Below are positions 1 through 11,599 of a DNA stretch of 64,000 nt, in pieces. The notes beneath the pieces were generated by a model. That model worked only from the letters and a program-made list of their open reading frames with translations. It was not told the DNA's origin and did no database searches. The number at the start of each line of letters is the position of its first letter. Position 1 is the stretch's first letter. Origin of the DNA: Lutraria lutraria (lineage: Eukaryota > Mollusca > Bivalvia > Venerida > Mactridae); contig OZ026837.1 of NCBI GenBank assembly GCA_964023205.1, positions 13,865,479 to 13,929,478 of the forward strand. Direction: 5' to 3'. A program made the position numbers and the translations under genes.

Positions 1-345
1 AAAAGAAATGTATCAAAATACAGTTTTTGTGATGAGAATGTTCCACCGGCGGAACATTTTCTCATGACACTGTAAAGATGCAAAAGAAATGTACAAAAAA
101 AAACAGTTTAGGTACATTTTGTACATCGGTGTTCCGCCGGCGGAACATTTAAATAATTAAAATGATAAAAAAACTATTTTCAGTTCTGGGCGTTATTCTA
201 TGCAAAAATAACAGTTTATCTATATCAGTGTTCCGCCGGCGGAACATTCAAATACAGTAAAATGATACAAAAGTTATTTTCAGTTGTTTGTACAAAAATA
301 ACAGTTTACCGGCAGAAGATTACTTTGTTTAAGAATAACAGTTTA
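1..345 (-). repeat. Palindrome-cored satellite array (left, inverted copy)
   Basis: Three clear units are centred on the palindrome GTTCCGCCGGCGGAAC (starts near 40, 131 and 230; the first has one mismatch), spaced 91 and 99 bases, with decayed remnants near 305 and 362. The flanks of the first unit (an ACAGTTTTTGTGATG stretch before and ATTTTCTCA after the core) are the reverse complement of the units at 15.1-16.0 kb, so this is the same family in the opposite orientation. The array runs off the left edge of the window. Confidence 0.85.
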
Positions 346-544
346 CTGAAATAAGTCTTACGCTGGCAGGACATTTCCTTACAAAACAATAAAATCTAAC
401 ATAAAATATATTCAGTATTTTAAATAAGAATGATACCCAAAGAGTTATACAAAACATGTTCAAATTGTTCGGACGTCCAAACATTTTGTAAGATAATAGC
501 AGCAGTCTGTAGCAAAAACAAAACACTGCAAACATAGCAAAAAC

Positions 545-870
545 AACAATCACTATATACCTTCCACATCATACATAACTAAGCAACTAATTGACCAAGT
601 GTATATAACTAAGTAATTAACTGACTAAATCATGTAAATGTATATATAAATGACTAATGTGTGCAGCTAAGTAAGAAACTTCATATACATAACTAAAGTA
701 AGTAACTGACTAAGAATATATAACTAAGTAATTAACTGACTATTATTGTCACTAAGTGTATATAACTTTATGTAAGTAACTGACTAAGTGTATAATTTTA
801 TATTCAATTATTGTACTCTTTACCTAATATGTATCATCAAATAAATAAATAAATAAAAAGATACAAAGGG
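545..870. repeat. Degenerate AACTAAGTAA/AACTGACTAA repeat ending in (AAAT)n
   Basis: Variants of 'aactaagtaattaactgac' recur about every 40-60 bases from roughly 565 to 800, followed by a short AAAT run at 838-858. No coding signal. From 870 to about 2500 I see only AT-rich sequence, apart from a patch at 1128-1275 rich in self-complementary CTTAG/CTAAG words that may be a decayed inverted-repeat element. Confidence 0.5.
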
Positions 871-2538
871 AAGGCGTCGAGTATTCAATTCGGCCATCTC
901 AAACATGATACCAGCATGCGTTTATACAAGACAAAAATGGGATATGTATACTTGAACCACAATATTTATTTCATACAAAACAAAAATATAAGTGTTTATA
1001 CTTGAATAGAAATATTTCGTTCATAAAAGACAGACTTACGAATACTTATACTTAAATCACAAATTAATGTAATGGAAAAATATTTGACTATTGTAATCTT
1101 TTGGTAGTGAACGTCCTGGGCCCGTATTCACAAACGTTCTTAGTTTTCCGAGTTGAGAATTTTCTTTATCTTAAATTTTGACTAAGACATAAGAAATTTC
1201 TTAATCTTCATCTTAGATTTAGTCTAAGCGTAAACTAAGACGGAATTATTCTTAGTTTAAAAAGAAATCTTAGTTTTGAAAATTTACCGATGTCAGGGTT
1301 TTTTCCACGGAATTCCCATACGTCATAACTTACAATTGGCGATTAGTTTAACCTGTTATACACTTCCGCAAATTTACGGATACGTTTGGTATTTTTTTCG
1401 GCCACAGATGACACAAATATAATTGTTGGCCATGTTTGTAGAATACAAACAGGTTCCTTACAAACAGTGTCACTGATAAATCAATTCAAATTAATATGTC
1501 TGATATCATAATAATAATAGTAATTCGGTAAAGTTTCAGTAACAAGAGTATCAAAAATAAAAATACGTAACATTAGGGCTTCAGAACTCAACTATGAAAT
1601 ATGTATACATGTATGTATTTTGTTTACTGTCTGATATATTTCCGCTTGTCATATCATTACGCACAGTTAAGAGATTTTATAACAACAGAGGCTCAGTATG
1701 GCTGTAGAATACTTCATCCATAACTGAACACTAATGGTTAATAACAAAAACATCTTTCAGTTGTGCATCATTTATGTCAAATTCATACAAATGCATTTTA
1801 TAAAGTTTACTGATATCATTTGCTTCACTGAATTCATGTTGTCAAGGATACAATTACATGTTAACTGGTAGTTTCAAAATAGCTTACACATGTATCACAC
1901 TCTATTCAACAAACTGCACAAAATAATAAATGAATTATAATTGATGATACACTAAAGTCACAATGAAGTATTTGCATGCATGGGCTCTCAGCTGGAACAA
2001 ACTTTGTCACAATATGGGCATTCACAACAAAATTTATACAAGGTAATAAAGATTTAAGATTATATACAGTTTTCCTTGGATTTTATGTTCATATCAAACA
2101 TTAATACAGCAAAACAGTGGCTGAATATATTTGCACCCAAAAGTGTTCATGCAAAGCAGTGTTTATCTATCTAAATGTTAATCACATCAAAATCACATTA
2201 GGCACTGGTCTCTGTCTTTACTAATGTCACCATACATTGTTTCATGGAGTCCTCAAAAGAATCTGTGAATACAAAGTACACCATTTCAATACATAGCATG
2301 TTTGACTGAATCTGTTCGTCTGCTCTTTGTTGATAGAAAGTAAATCATGCCGGCATTGCTCTGTGATGTTGACCTAGATAAGTTGTTGTGTGGCACAATA
2401 TCGGAAATGCTATTTGAAGTTCAATGTGGTTGTAATACTCCCGAAAATACAACCGTAAATTTATTCATTCAGTCTGGTACAACGTTTCTCAGTAACTGAG
2501 GTGCCGCGAGTAAATGTTCAGCTATTGTTCCCGTCTAC

Positions 2539-3598
2539 TTGTCCCACTCAAGTAATCTGAATAAAGAGCGATTAGTCTATGCTCTTCTTGATTCCCAGTC
2601 GGATACTACTTTTGTTCTTAATGATACGCTTGTTTCTCTTGGTTTTTCTGGGACGCCTGTGAAATTGTCGCTATCAACCATGTATGCGGAACACAAGATT
2701 GTTGATAGTGAGAAGATAAATGGTTTAGTGGTTCGAGGTGTCGGTTGCACTAACAGTATTGTTTTACCAGATGCATATTCAAGGGGGGATAATGCCCGCA
2801 AATCGCTCACATATACCAACTCCCATAGATGCTCGTAAATGGCCACACTTAAAACCCATTTCTTCATACTTGTTAGATATTAAGGATTGTGAAGTAGGTC
2901 TCCTGATTAGTTATAATTGTCCGAAGGCTTTAATGCCAAGGGAAATAATTCCTCCCGATGGTGACGGCCCCTTTGGTCAAAGGACAGACTTAGGATGGAG
3001 TATAGTCGGAATAATTGACCAAAGACGTGCTGAAAATGATGATGTGGGTCTTAGTCATAGAGTAGGTGCTTGTGAATTACCTTCCTCTATATGTAGACAA
3101 AATCAAGATATTCAAGCTAAGTCTGTGTTATTTTCAGTTAGATCATCAGTCAAGGAAATAATGAGTAATGATGTGCTTAGCTTTCTTGAGCAAGATTTTC
3201 GTGTTTTTCCCGAAGACCAGTCCCCCATTTCCCAAGAAGATACACAATTTCTGTCCATACTTGACAAGACAATTGCTTTCGAGGATGGCCATTATGTCAT
3301 GCCATTGCCGTTCAAGAACCGTAATCCTGTTCTTCCCAATAATCGATCGCTAGCGCTCACACGCATAAGGTCACTTCAGAAAAGAGTACATCATGACGAG
3401 AAGTTTTGCCGACATTATAGCTCGTTCATGAGTGATCTTGTAAGTCAAGGTCATGCAGAAAAGGTTGAGAATCCTAGTTCTTTTAGTAATGTTGCTTGGT
3501 ATTTACCACATCATGGTGTTTATAATCCCAACAAACCCGATAAGATTCGTGTAGTGTTTGATTGTAGTTCCGTGTATCTTACAGCAGATGTGTGCTGA
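2539..3598 (+). pseudogene. BEL/Pao protease and 5' part of reverse transcriptase, frameshifted
   Basis: The first reading frame (2539-2838) contains LDSQSDTTF, the aspartic protease-type motif of Pao peptidases (DUF1758-like). At the run of six G at 2784-2789 homology moves to another frame, which reads PANRSHIPTP, then CEVGLLISYNCPKAL and GPFGQRTDLGWSIVG, typical BEL/Pao linker motifs. The frame reaches the reverse-transcriptase start (KIRVVFDCSS) and then stops at 3598 in unrelated residues. A one-base change in the G run explains the shift. No YxDD active site follows, so the polymerase core has been deleted. Confidence 0.78.
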
Positions 3599-3740
3599 TA
3601 GGTCAGAGTGGGATGATACCTTGCCAGAGTATTTATGCGCTAAATGGCAACAACGGAGAGGCATTCTTGGTAGCCTTTCGTTGTTACAAATTGATAGATG
3701 TGTCTAACCCGCAACATTTCGTAGTATTGTACAAGTAAAA

Positions 3741-4550
3741 ATGCATCATTTCTCAGATGCTAGTTCTATAGGTTATGGTCAATATTCTTCCATTCGACTT
3801 GTCAACTGTGATAACAAGGTTCACAGTGCTTTATTAATTGGGAAAATCCAGGGTAAACTCTCTAAAACCTATCACAATTTGTTGCTGCCACATTGTCTGT
3901 GAAAAATTGCCAATTTGTTAAATCATGAATTACGTTATCAAAACGTAAAACATGTTTATTGGACCGATAGTAGAGTTGTATTTGGCTATATTAGTAATGA
4001 AGCTCGAAGATTCCATGTGTTTGTTGCAAATAGAGTTCAACAAATCAGAGAACAATCAGATCCGTCTCAATGGCAACATATTGGTAGTGAAACGAATCCT
4101 GCAGACATTTCATCTAGAGGAATTCATGCAAATGAATTAGTCAATAATGAGTTATTGTTCAAAGGCCCGTCATTTCTTTCTGTTCACCCTTTATCATATC
4201 CAACAAATGAGCACATCTCACTTGCTAAAGGTGATCCAGAGATCAAACAAAGTCACACATTGCTTTCAAGCAAATCGTTTCAGGTAATGCCCTCTCTTTT
4301 AGAGCGTATTGAATACTTTTCTGATTGGCATCGTGCGAAAACAGCCGTTGCTCTATGTCTTAGAATCAAGTCAGTGTTTGTTCAGAAAATGGTAATGTGT
4401 CGTCTGCTAGCGTACATCTTAAGCTATGTCTTGTTAGGTATCAATATGTTACTGTTCAAGAACTTGCAATTTGTAAGATTGCACAGGCAGTATACTTTAA
4501 AGATGAAATTAGTTGCCTTAATTCCCACAACATCGTTAATGTTCATGTAA
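3741..4550 (+). pseudogene. BEL/Pao RNase H region, broken
   Basis: In one frame from about 3741 the motif HHFSDASSIGYGQYS supplies the first RNase H aspartate. After a frame break near 3900 the sequence continues with NHELRYQNVKHVYWTDSRVV, and WTDS is the second aspartate motif. Further on come NPADISSRG and FKGPSFL, characteristic of BEL/Pao between RNase H and integrase. The integrase zinc-finger and DDE core are not recognisable and the frame ends at 4550. Confidence 0.8.
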
Positions 4551-4683
4551 GCAGACATGATGTTTCTATGCGCATGAAACCGAGGAGATTCCAGTCGAGG
4601 AGCCTTAATATGTTGATAGGTCATTATTCTTTATAATTTATGTTCAGGATAGTTTTGTTATTTTATGTACATTGTTTTCTAAA

Positions 4684-4868
4684 CAGTACGTTAGTTTTGT
4701 TTAGTAATTTAGATTTGCTAATTTTTCTATCAGTACGTTATTTTTGTTTTGTAAATTAGATTTGCTAATTTTTCCATCAGTACGTTATTTTTGTTTAGTA
4801 AATTAGTTTTGCTTATTTTTCAATCAGTACGTTATTTTTGTTTAGTAAATTAGTTTACTAATTTAAGG
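4684..4868 (+). repeat. 47-base tandem repeat, four copies
   Basis: Copies begin with CAGTACGTTA at 4684, 4731, 4778 and 4825, giving a constant 47-base period. They lie between the retroelement coding remains and the possible LTR, where a 3' untranslated region would be. Confidence 0.85.
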
Positions 4869-4874
4869 GAGCCA

Positions 4875-5440
4875 TGTAACTGCAGTGTATCTGTATATAA
4901 TTGTATTTGTGTTTAATTATTTATTTTGCGTATGTATGTTTTCTAATCATGTAAACTGTTGCGTTATTTTGTTGTTTTTTTTGTACTGCTTATTGTTAGT
5001 ATCAGTTCTTGTTCATGTAAGAACGATAATTATGGGTAATACCGTGTATCATGTTGATACCCGGTTCCGTAGTCCCATCAATAAATTTGCTCATTTCGTG
5101 CGTACGTGGCATACGTGGCAGTTGCGATGAATTGCGGTGGCCCAAGAGGTTAGTTGTACCAATTATTTTTCTGTGTTTTTCAACTTTGTTTTATTCAACT
5201 AATTTTATATGCGTTTTTGATGATTTATTCAGTAAATACTTTACTTATTGGTACATTTGATAAGATAAGAGATAATTAGAGCACGTGAGTTGCTTTTATT
5301 ATACGTTTTCGTGCTTCATGTATTGTTATATGCGTATCTAAATTTGTCTTACTTAATCATTACAGTTTCGACGTAGAATTATTACGAAATAAATTCTTCA
5401 GTACAGAACTTGGGTTTTCGTTGTTATGAAGATACAGTCA
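4875..5440 (+). repeat. Possible 3' LTR of the BEL/Pao element
   Basis: A purine-rich stretch (AAGGGAG) precedes a TGTAAC start at 4875, as expected for a polypurine tract and an LTR beginning with TG. The region ends near a polyadenylation-like AATAAA (about 5388) and an ACA around 5430-5440. Without a second LTR to compare, the ends are guesses. Confidence 0.4.
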
Positions 5441-5929
5441 CATATTGGCCATGTTTCACTTACTATAAAGCATTAATTTTATAAGTTTTTAAGTACAGGA
5501 ACTAGAACAACTTAACATAAAATCTTCTCAAAATGTAAAGACATTTTAAAATTACATTATCAAGTTAATAAATAATGAAATTTGTCCATTGATATAATCA
5601 AAGTACTTCATTCGAATTCATACTATCAAAGAATCTCTCTTCACTCTTTTTTATGTTGTCCTCTTCAATGATATGATAATCTAAAATTGAGAAAGTACAA
5701 AAAGGTATATTCTAGTCAGAAATAATAAAATATGATATTATGTTTGATGAAAAAATGTAGAATTTTTAATTAGATACCTCCTGATCAAAATTGATCAAAA
5801 TAGTCCCACTATATACTACACTAGCTGAAAAATATGCCTTGTACATAAGTGTAGGGCTACAAATTTGATTATGCGGTTTCCAGTCACTACTTCTTAAACA
5901 CAAGCTACTCATTTTCTAGGATTAATCCC

Positions 5930-6500
5930 ATAATTACAGACTTCCTAGTGTCTGACCCTAGATGACTCATGTTCAAACTTATCCTACATATCATTATAAG
6001 ACAATCATTCTGACAAGGTTTGGTGAAGATCCCATCAAAAGTGTGACACCTACAGTGTTAACAAGGGTTTCCTAAGATTTGAACCTGTGACCTTAGAATA
6101 TTGACCCCAGATGACCAATTATTGAACTTGTTCAAGATAATATGAAGACAAACATTCTGCCAAGGTTTCATGAAGATCAAGTCAAAACAGTGACTTCTAG
6201 AGTTTTCACAGGGTTTTCCAGCAATTTGCTCTGGTAACCTAGAGTTCGACCCCAAATGATCTACCATCTACCTAGACATCATTAAAATAACATTCTGACA
6301 ACGTTTCATGAAGATCCAATCAAACAGTGATTTCTAGAGTGTTCACAAGCTTTTCCTTCAATTTGCCCCGATGACCTAGTTGTTGATCCTAAATCGAACT
6401 CATCCCAGATTTTGTCAATATAAACATTCTGACACAGTTCTGTGAACATTTAACTAAAAGTGTGGCCCCTAGTGTGTTCACAGTGTAAAGGTTTACGCCG
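5930..6500. repeat. Dispersed degenerate ~120-base repeat (TTCTGACAAGGTTTCATGAAG type)
   Basis: Three to four diverged units contain 'cattctgacaaggtttcatgaag', 'tagagtgttcacaag' and 'gatgacc'. The same words, mostly in reverse complement, recur at 10.8-11.5 kb and 13.5-14.2 kb. No coding capacity; the short ORFs inside are by-products. The flanks, 5445-5930 and 6500-7140, hold nothing I recognise. Confidence 0.65.
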
Positions 6501-7139
6501 CACTACGCCGGACGCTGGACAAAGACAGACCACATATTTTAAAGCTCACTCCGAGCACATGTACTCGTGTGAGCTAAAAATATGCCCTTAACCTACGCCC
6601 TAACCATTGAGAATTCTCAGGGTAGGGTTACCGCAATGCTTTTTTTAAGGACAGCCCAAACTAACAGCTAATGGTAATGGTCTACATGTATCAACAAATT
6701 AAAGTTATACAAAGTGCACTATGACAACTTTATACAAAATGTAATAACTCACTGTTCAAGTTTTTTCCACACAATCAAGAAATTTGTTCCACTTGTGGTT
6801 TTACCAAATCTTGAATTCAAATTACTCTTGATTGCCTCAAAATCTGTCAGTGATACACGAACATGTAGCATACCGGTACAGGCTTTACCAGACTTCAAAA
6901 ATATTAATCTGAAAAATAAATTATAATGCAATTATTTCAAAACAAAAAATCTGTAGCATACCTCATCCTGTACTGATTCATTCAAATATAGAGTTGTGCC
7001 ATTTTATTAGTCTTGTATGCAAGTCTTTTTTGTAGCTGGTTGCCAAAACAGTGAACTGGTTATCAGACAAAGCACATGTTACATCAGATTCACTCAATTA
7101 GAGTCAATACTCCATAACCTCTTATATTGAGAAATATTA

Positions 7140-7830
7140 AGAACAAGAGGGCCATGATGGCGCTATATCGCTCACCAGAAAAAATAACTAATTGCAAATT
7201 AATTGACCCCAGGGGTTGTCACTGTTGACCCGGGCCAGGATTTGAACAGAATTGGTAGAAGTCCACCAGAATATGCTTCACACCAAATATCATAGCTTAA
7301 GAACTTGAGGTTTCCGATATATAGATTTTTAAAATCTTCCTAAATGAGCCTATGTAAAACAAGTTTATAATGCCCCCCCCCCCCCCCGGGTAGCCAATTT
7401 TGACCCCAGGGTCATATATTGAACAAACTTGGTAGAGGCCTTCTAGATTATACTACACACCAAATATCTTTGCTCTAGGCATTGTAGTTTCTGACGAGAA
7501 TATTTTTTAAAATGTTCCTATATACATGTACTGGTAACTTATAAGCCTTTATAAAATCAAGTTACCCCCAGGGCCAAGTCAATTTTTACCCCAGGGGAAT
7601 AATTTGAACAAACTTGGTAGAGGTCCACTAGACAATGCTATACACACCAAATATCTAAACTCTAGGCATTTTAGTTTCTGACAAGATTTTAAAAATTTCC
7701 CTATATAAGTCTATGTAATTCAAGTTAACCCCCAGGGCGGAGCCAATTTTTTTCCCCAGTGCCATACTTTTTACAAACTTGGTAGAAGTCCACTAGACAA
7801 TGCTACATACAACATATCTCAGCTGTAATC
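7140..7830 (-). repeat. Dispersed long repeat, minus-strand copy (GAGGGCCATGATGG end)
   Basis: It starts AACAAGAGGGCCATGATGGC and contains three to four internal units of about 170 bases with 'gaacaaacttggtagaggtc', 'caccaaatatct' and 'ctaggcattgtagtttctgac'. These are the reverse complement of the units at 19.4-20.9 kb. A run of 15 C interrupts it at 7373-7387. Common non-coding repeat type in clam genomes (recalled, not searched). Confidence 0.75.
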
Positions 7831-7850
7831 CTGCTATAAATAGGAAAGAA

Positions 7851-8155
7851 CAGACCTTCAGTAGCTTTTGGGTATCACTTACATAGGAGCTAGCTCCTAT
7901 ACAAAGTGACCCCCCAAAAGCCACAAGAGGTCTGTTTTATTGCCCCTTATCAGGCTAATCCTGTCTGGTCAATGTCTTCTTAATGATCTTACACCTAATA
8001 AAAAATAGGGTCTTAAATGTATTGATCTTATAGTGATAATTAGTGACAAATTCCTGTTTTTTTATATAAGCACATAAAAACTGATTATAAATGTTAAATC
8101 AGAAGCTTAGAAGTCTATCAATGACCCTGATTCCTGGTTCAATATCTTATAAAAG
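7851..8155. mobile_element. Non-autonomous element with an 88-base imperfect palindrome
   Basis: Bases 7851-7938 fold on themselves: ACAGACCT, then GCTTTTGGG, TCACTT and the centre ATAGGAGCTAGCTCCTAT are mirrored by AAGTGA, CCCAAAAGC and AGGTCTGT. The right half and the next 210 bases (to TTCCTGGTTCAAT near 8145) match the sequence inserted in the LINE at 26.2-26.55 kb. A shared sequence with a palindromic end suggests a mobile element; its exact left end is unclear. 8155-9100 is plain AT-rich sequence. Confidence 0.6.
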
Positions 8156-9103
8156 TAATAAAATATACTATTATATAGTTATGTGAACTACTTTAGCTGT
8201 GCCAGTTTGTGTTAACCTATGTTAACTATGTCATTTGACATCATTCTTAATAAATGTCATAATTATAATATTTTACTGTCGATCACTTATGACAGTAAGA
8301 ACTTCTCTTTAAATCACACTTAAAATATGTAGTTTTAATACAATAAAGATATCATTATTCAAATTACCATTTTTAAAACCTTTAAATTACTATATATGCA
8401 CATGTTTTGTTGAGCGGTAATGGTATTATAAGTTTACAGTTGGACTGCACATGCAATCGGTTTTTGAACACAATCGGACAAGTTACAATATAAGCATCAC
8501 ATCATCATAATAAAATGTCATACACAAATGACATGTATACAACATCATGAAAAACTTTCCATGTGACAGAATCATACACCTGTGACCATGGTTGGTTAAT
8601 TAACGCTTGTCGATTTGTTCTTTTAGCACTTTGAGTCTTTCTTGTAACAAAATTAAAGATAACATTTACAATAATCTTATTAGATCTATGAACCAAGTAA
8701 AGCTGGAACTCTATTCAGCTAGTCTAGAGATTGATAAAGTTATACAGTATGGGGGGCAGTTCTGTAGAAGGGCTAATTATCACGAACAGAATCACAGTAT
8801 TCAATAATTAAATGGCATCTGATAAACCACTTATATTTTTTTTCATTTCACAACAACCACCTGGCATTCAGGAAACAATTTAAGCCCAAATTATCTCTCT
8901 TCTTTAATTTAACTTACAGACTGACATATTCAGAGGGTTAAAAATGTACATAACAGAATTATTAATACTGTTGTTTCATTAATTTAAATTATTCGCACAT
9001 AACACATTTTCTCATAATTCTTTCTAATCTTATATACATTATATATTTATATAAGACCTTGGTATTTTGGTTTTCATACAATAAAACTATAAATTTTAAA
9101 GAC

Positions 9104-9705
9104 GTTTTCGGTAGTTTGCTACATTTTCACATAGACTTATAGGAAAAATTAAAACTGATCAATGATTGAATTTGGATTTTTTGCTTATTTTAGGTCATTT
9201 CAAGGGCAGATAGTTCACCATAATGGAAAGCAAGGCCTTATCTATTTTCATTTTTATGTGGCTGACTTCTTTTCATGTCAACGTGAAATATTTCATGAAT
9301 TATTAAGGAGTGTTTTTTTTATTTTTTTCTTTCTTTACCTAAACCAATGCAAATTTTCTTAAAAATGGCCTAATTTTCAGTCTCTTAACTTCAATTGAGA
9401 AAAGACAATATAAATGTTTAATGGGATTGCATGAAATTTTGTAATTTAGACCAAGAATAAAATGAAAAACATTAACCAAAAGTAAAACCATGGCATTTGA
9501 GATTTATGTATGAGTTATATGCCTTTGAAATGACCTAAAATAAGCAAAAATTCAAATTCAAGAGCAGATAACTAAAAAATGAGATCAATGATAAAATGTT
9601 TCTGTTATCATATGCTACGATTATGCAAAGTTTAAAAAAAATTAATTGATCATTTTTAATTTTTCCTATATGTCTATGTGAAAAATGTAGCGAACTACCG
9701 AAAAC
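9104..9705. mobile_element. MITE-like element with long terminal inverted repeats
   Basis: The left end GTTTTCGGTAGTTTGCTACA is mirrored at the right end (…CGAACTACCGAAAAC, to 9705). The arms also share CACATAGAC, TATAGGAAAAATTAAAA and GATCAAT, and a second inverted block carries TTTTTGCTTATTTTAGGTCA (left, about 9176) and its complement (about 9530). There is no transposase-like reading frame, so it would need a helper. 9720-10790 contains only a short CA run near 10290. Confidence 0.75.
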
Positions 9706-10799
9706 AGTTTAAAATGGCCCCAGGTAAGAATACATCAATGTGAATCAAAATTAATAGTTTCACAAATATAAATGTATAATCAATACGCATTAACTAAGTA
9801 TATTAAACCACAGGAGATTGAAATTTTGACTCAGAATAAAGTTAAGATATAGCCTCGGACTATTAAGCTATATATAAACACGTGTATTATATATACATGT
9901 ACATATATGAGTGATTTGTTGTAGCAAGTTATATATGGATAAAATTTCAATCCCCTGTGATTAAACACAGTCTATTACGCTGATATTTTTATCATATCTT
10001 TCTAAATTCTAACAATATTCAATAATTAACGAAATGCGAACTTACCTTGATAAATAAATTATTGCATAGTTCGAGTTGCTAAGGAGTCGACTTCTTTTTA
10101 CCACCATCAACAGCAACAAAAACTAAATCCAAGAAAACGTACACTTTTTATTTCGAGATCCGAGCAGCTGTGTAATCGATTACATTATACTTAACTGCTG
10201 GTACCCGGAACAGTCCATTTTCGCATAAAATGAATCTGTCAAAAATAGATATACTTGTATTTATTTTATGTCTGATTAATATATATAATACACACACACA
10301 CACACACCATTTATTGATGTACAAATCAGGATATGGTGTTACGAATGTGAGAAAAGAGTACATAGATCTCATCATTTATTTTTCAGAAGGCAAGATAAAC
10401 TGTCCTCCCTATTTCCTGAAATAGACTCGTCGGAGAGTCACCTGTGTACGTGTTGATCTTTGACGCTTTTTGTCTTACACGACTCTAATATTTACATGTC
10501 CTAGTTAAAAAAGTACGCGTGTAAAAGACGACTTAGGAATCTGATGCGAACATTACATTTTGATGGAACGAATATCAAAGACGTTCTCCTTCTCGGAAAT
10601 TTAGGTATTTGAAGTTTTACTTATATTTGTGTACTTTTAAATTTTACGTTTTTAGATTCATAAATTTTTGGTTGAACAAGGTGCAAACCACCGTTACTTG
10701 ACACCATTTTATTTTTCATATATGTTCATAGTATCTATAACAATTCTCTTGAAATACTTAAGTGCACGAGTAAATTTTCGATTTATTAAGTCATAAATT

Positions 10800-11510
10800 A
10801 GGGCATCAGGTCAGATCCCATGAAAAGCTTGTTAAGAAAAACACTCTAGAGGTCACCGCTTTGATTGTATCTTCATCAAACTTTGTCAAAATGTTTGTCT
10901 TGATAATATCTTATTCTACAAGTTTGAACATGGGTCATCAAGGGTAAAAATATGGGTCAAATTCCCGGAAAACCTTGTTAACACTCTAATGTTCAAATTT
11001 TTATTGGATCATCATCACTTGTCAAAATGTTTATCTCAATGATATCTTGGACAGAATCGAACATGGTTAAAAAATAAGGTCACTAGGTCAAATCCCTTGA
11101 AAACTCTGTTCACACTCGAATGGTCGCAATTTTGATTGGATCTACATCAAACCTTGTCTGGATGTTTCAGGACCTGTTTTCACTTTGTTGGAAAGAGGCC
11201 CTAGTCTGTTGATTTTGGGAAGAATTATTGCTAAAATTGCTGATTTGGGGAAAAAAAAGCTGGTATTAGTTTGGATTTTTGGGAAAACTGCCTGATTTTA
11301 AAGAAACTTTCAGTTTGGAAAGAGCCTTTAATAGGCCTCTGTTATTGAAGGAGAAAAAACCCTATGTTTGTCTCAATGATATCTTGGGCACGTTCGAACA
11401 TTGGTCATCTAAGGTCATAAATCAACTCAAATCCCATGAAAAGCTTGTTAACACTCTAGAGGTCACCTCTTTGATTGGATCTTCACAAACACATCTTCAT
11501 GCAATATTAT
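10800..11510. repeat. Dispersed ~120-base repeat units with an internal unrelated patch
   Basis: Units carry 'tgttaacactctagaggtcacc', 'ttgattggatcttcatcaaac' and 'gtcaaaatgttt'. A patch at about 11170-11370 (GGAAAGAGGCCCTAG… and AAAGAGCCTTTAATAGGCC) is unlike the rest and may be a nested insertion. An open frame here is accidental. Confidence 0.65.
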
Positions 11511-11599
11511 ACACAAATTCGGTTTGCTTTTACAGGAACTATACCGGTAACAAAATACTAACACTGCAGGGTCATGAAGTTACAAAATGCCTAAATTAA

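Larger units (their letters stand above)
2539..5440 (+). mobile_element. BEL/Pao LTR retrotransposon, deletion derivative
   Basis: Pieces of a BEL/Pao polyprotein lie in the right order on the plus strand: the aspartic-protease region, the linker, the beginning of the reverse transcriptase, then the RNase H region. The catalytic core of the reverse transcriptase and most of the integrase are missing, and the frames are broken, so the element cannot be autonomous. A 47-base tandem repeat and a possible 3' LTR follow. I found no matching 5' LTR upstream of 2539. The family assignment rests on recognised protein motifs. Confidence 0.8.

Noticed and set aside
11279..11599. 106-codon plus-strand frame
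   Set aside because: It lies in the dispersed 120-base repeat and mixes repeat words without protein-like pattern.
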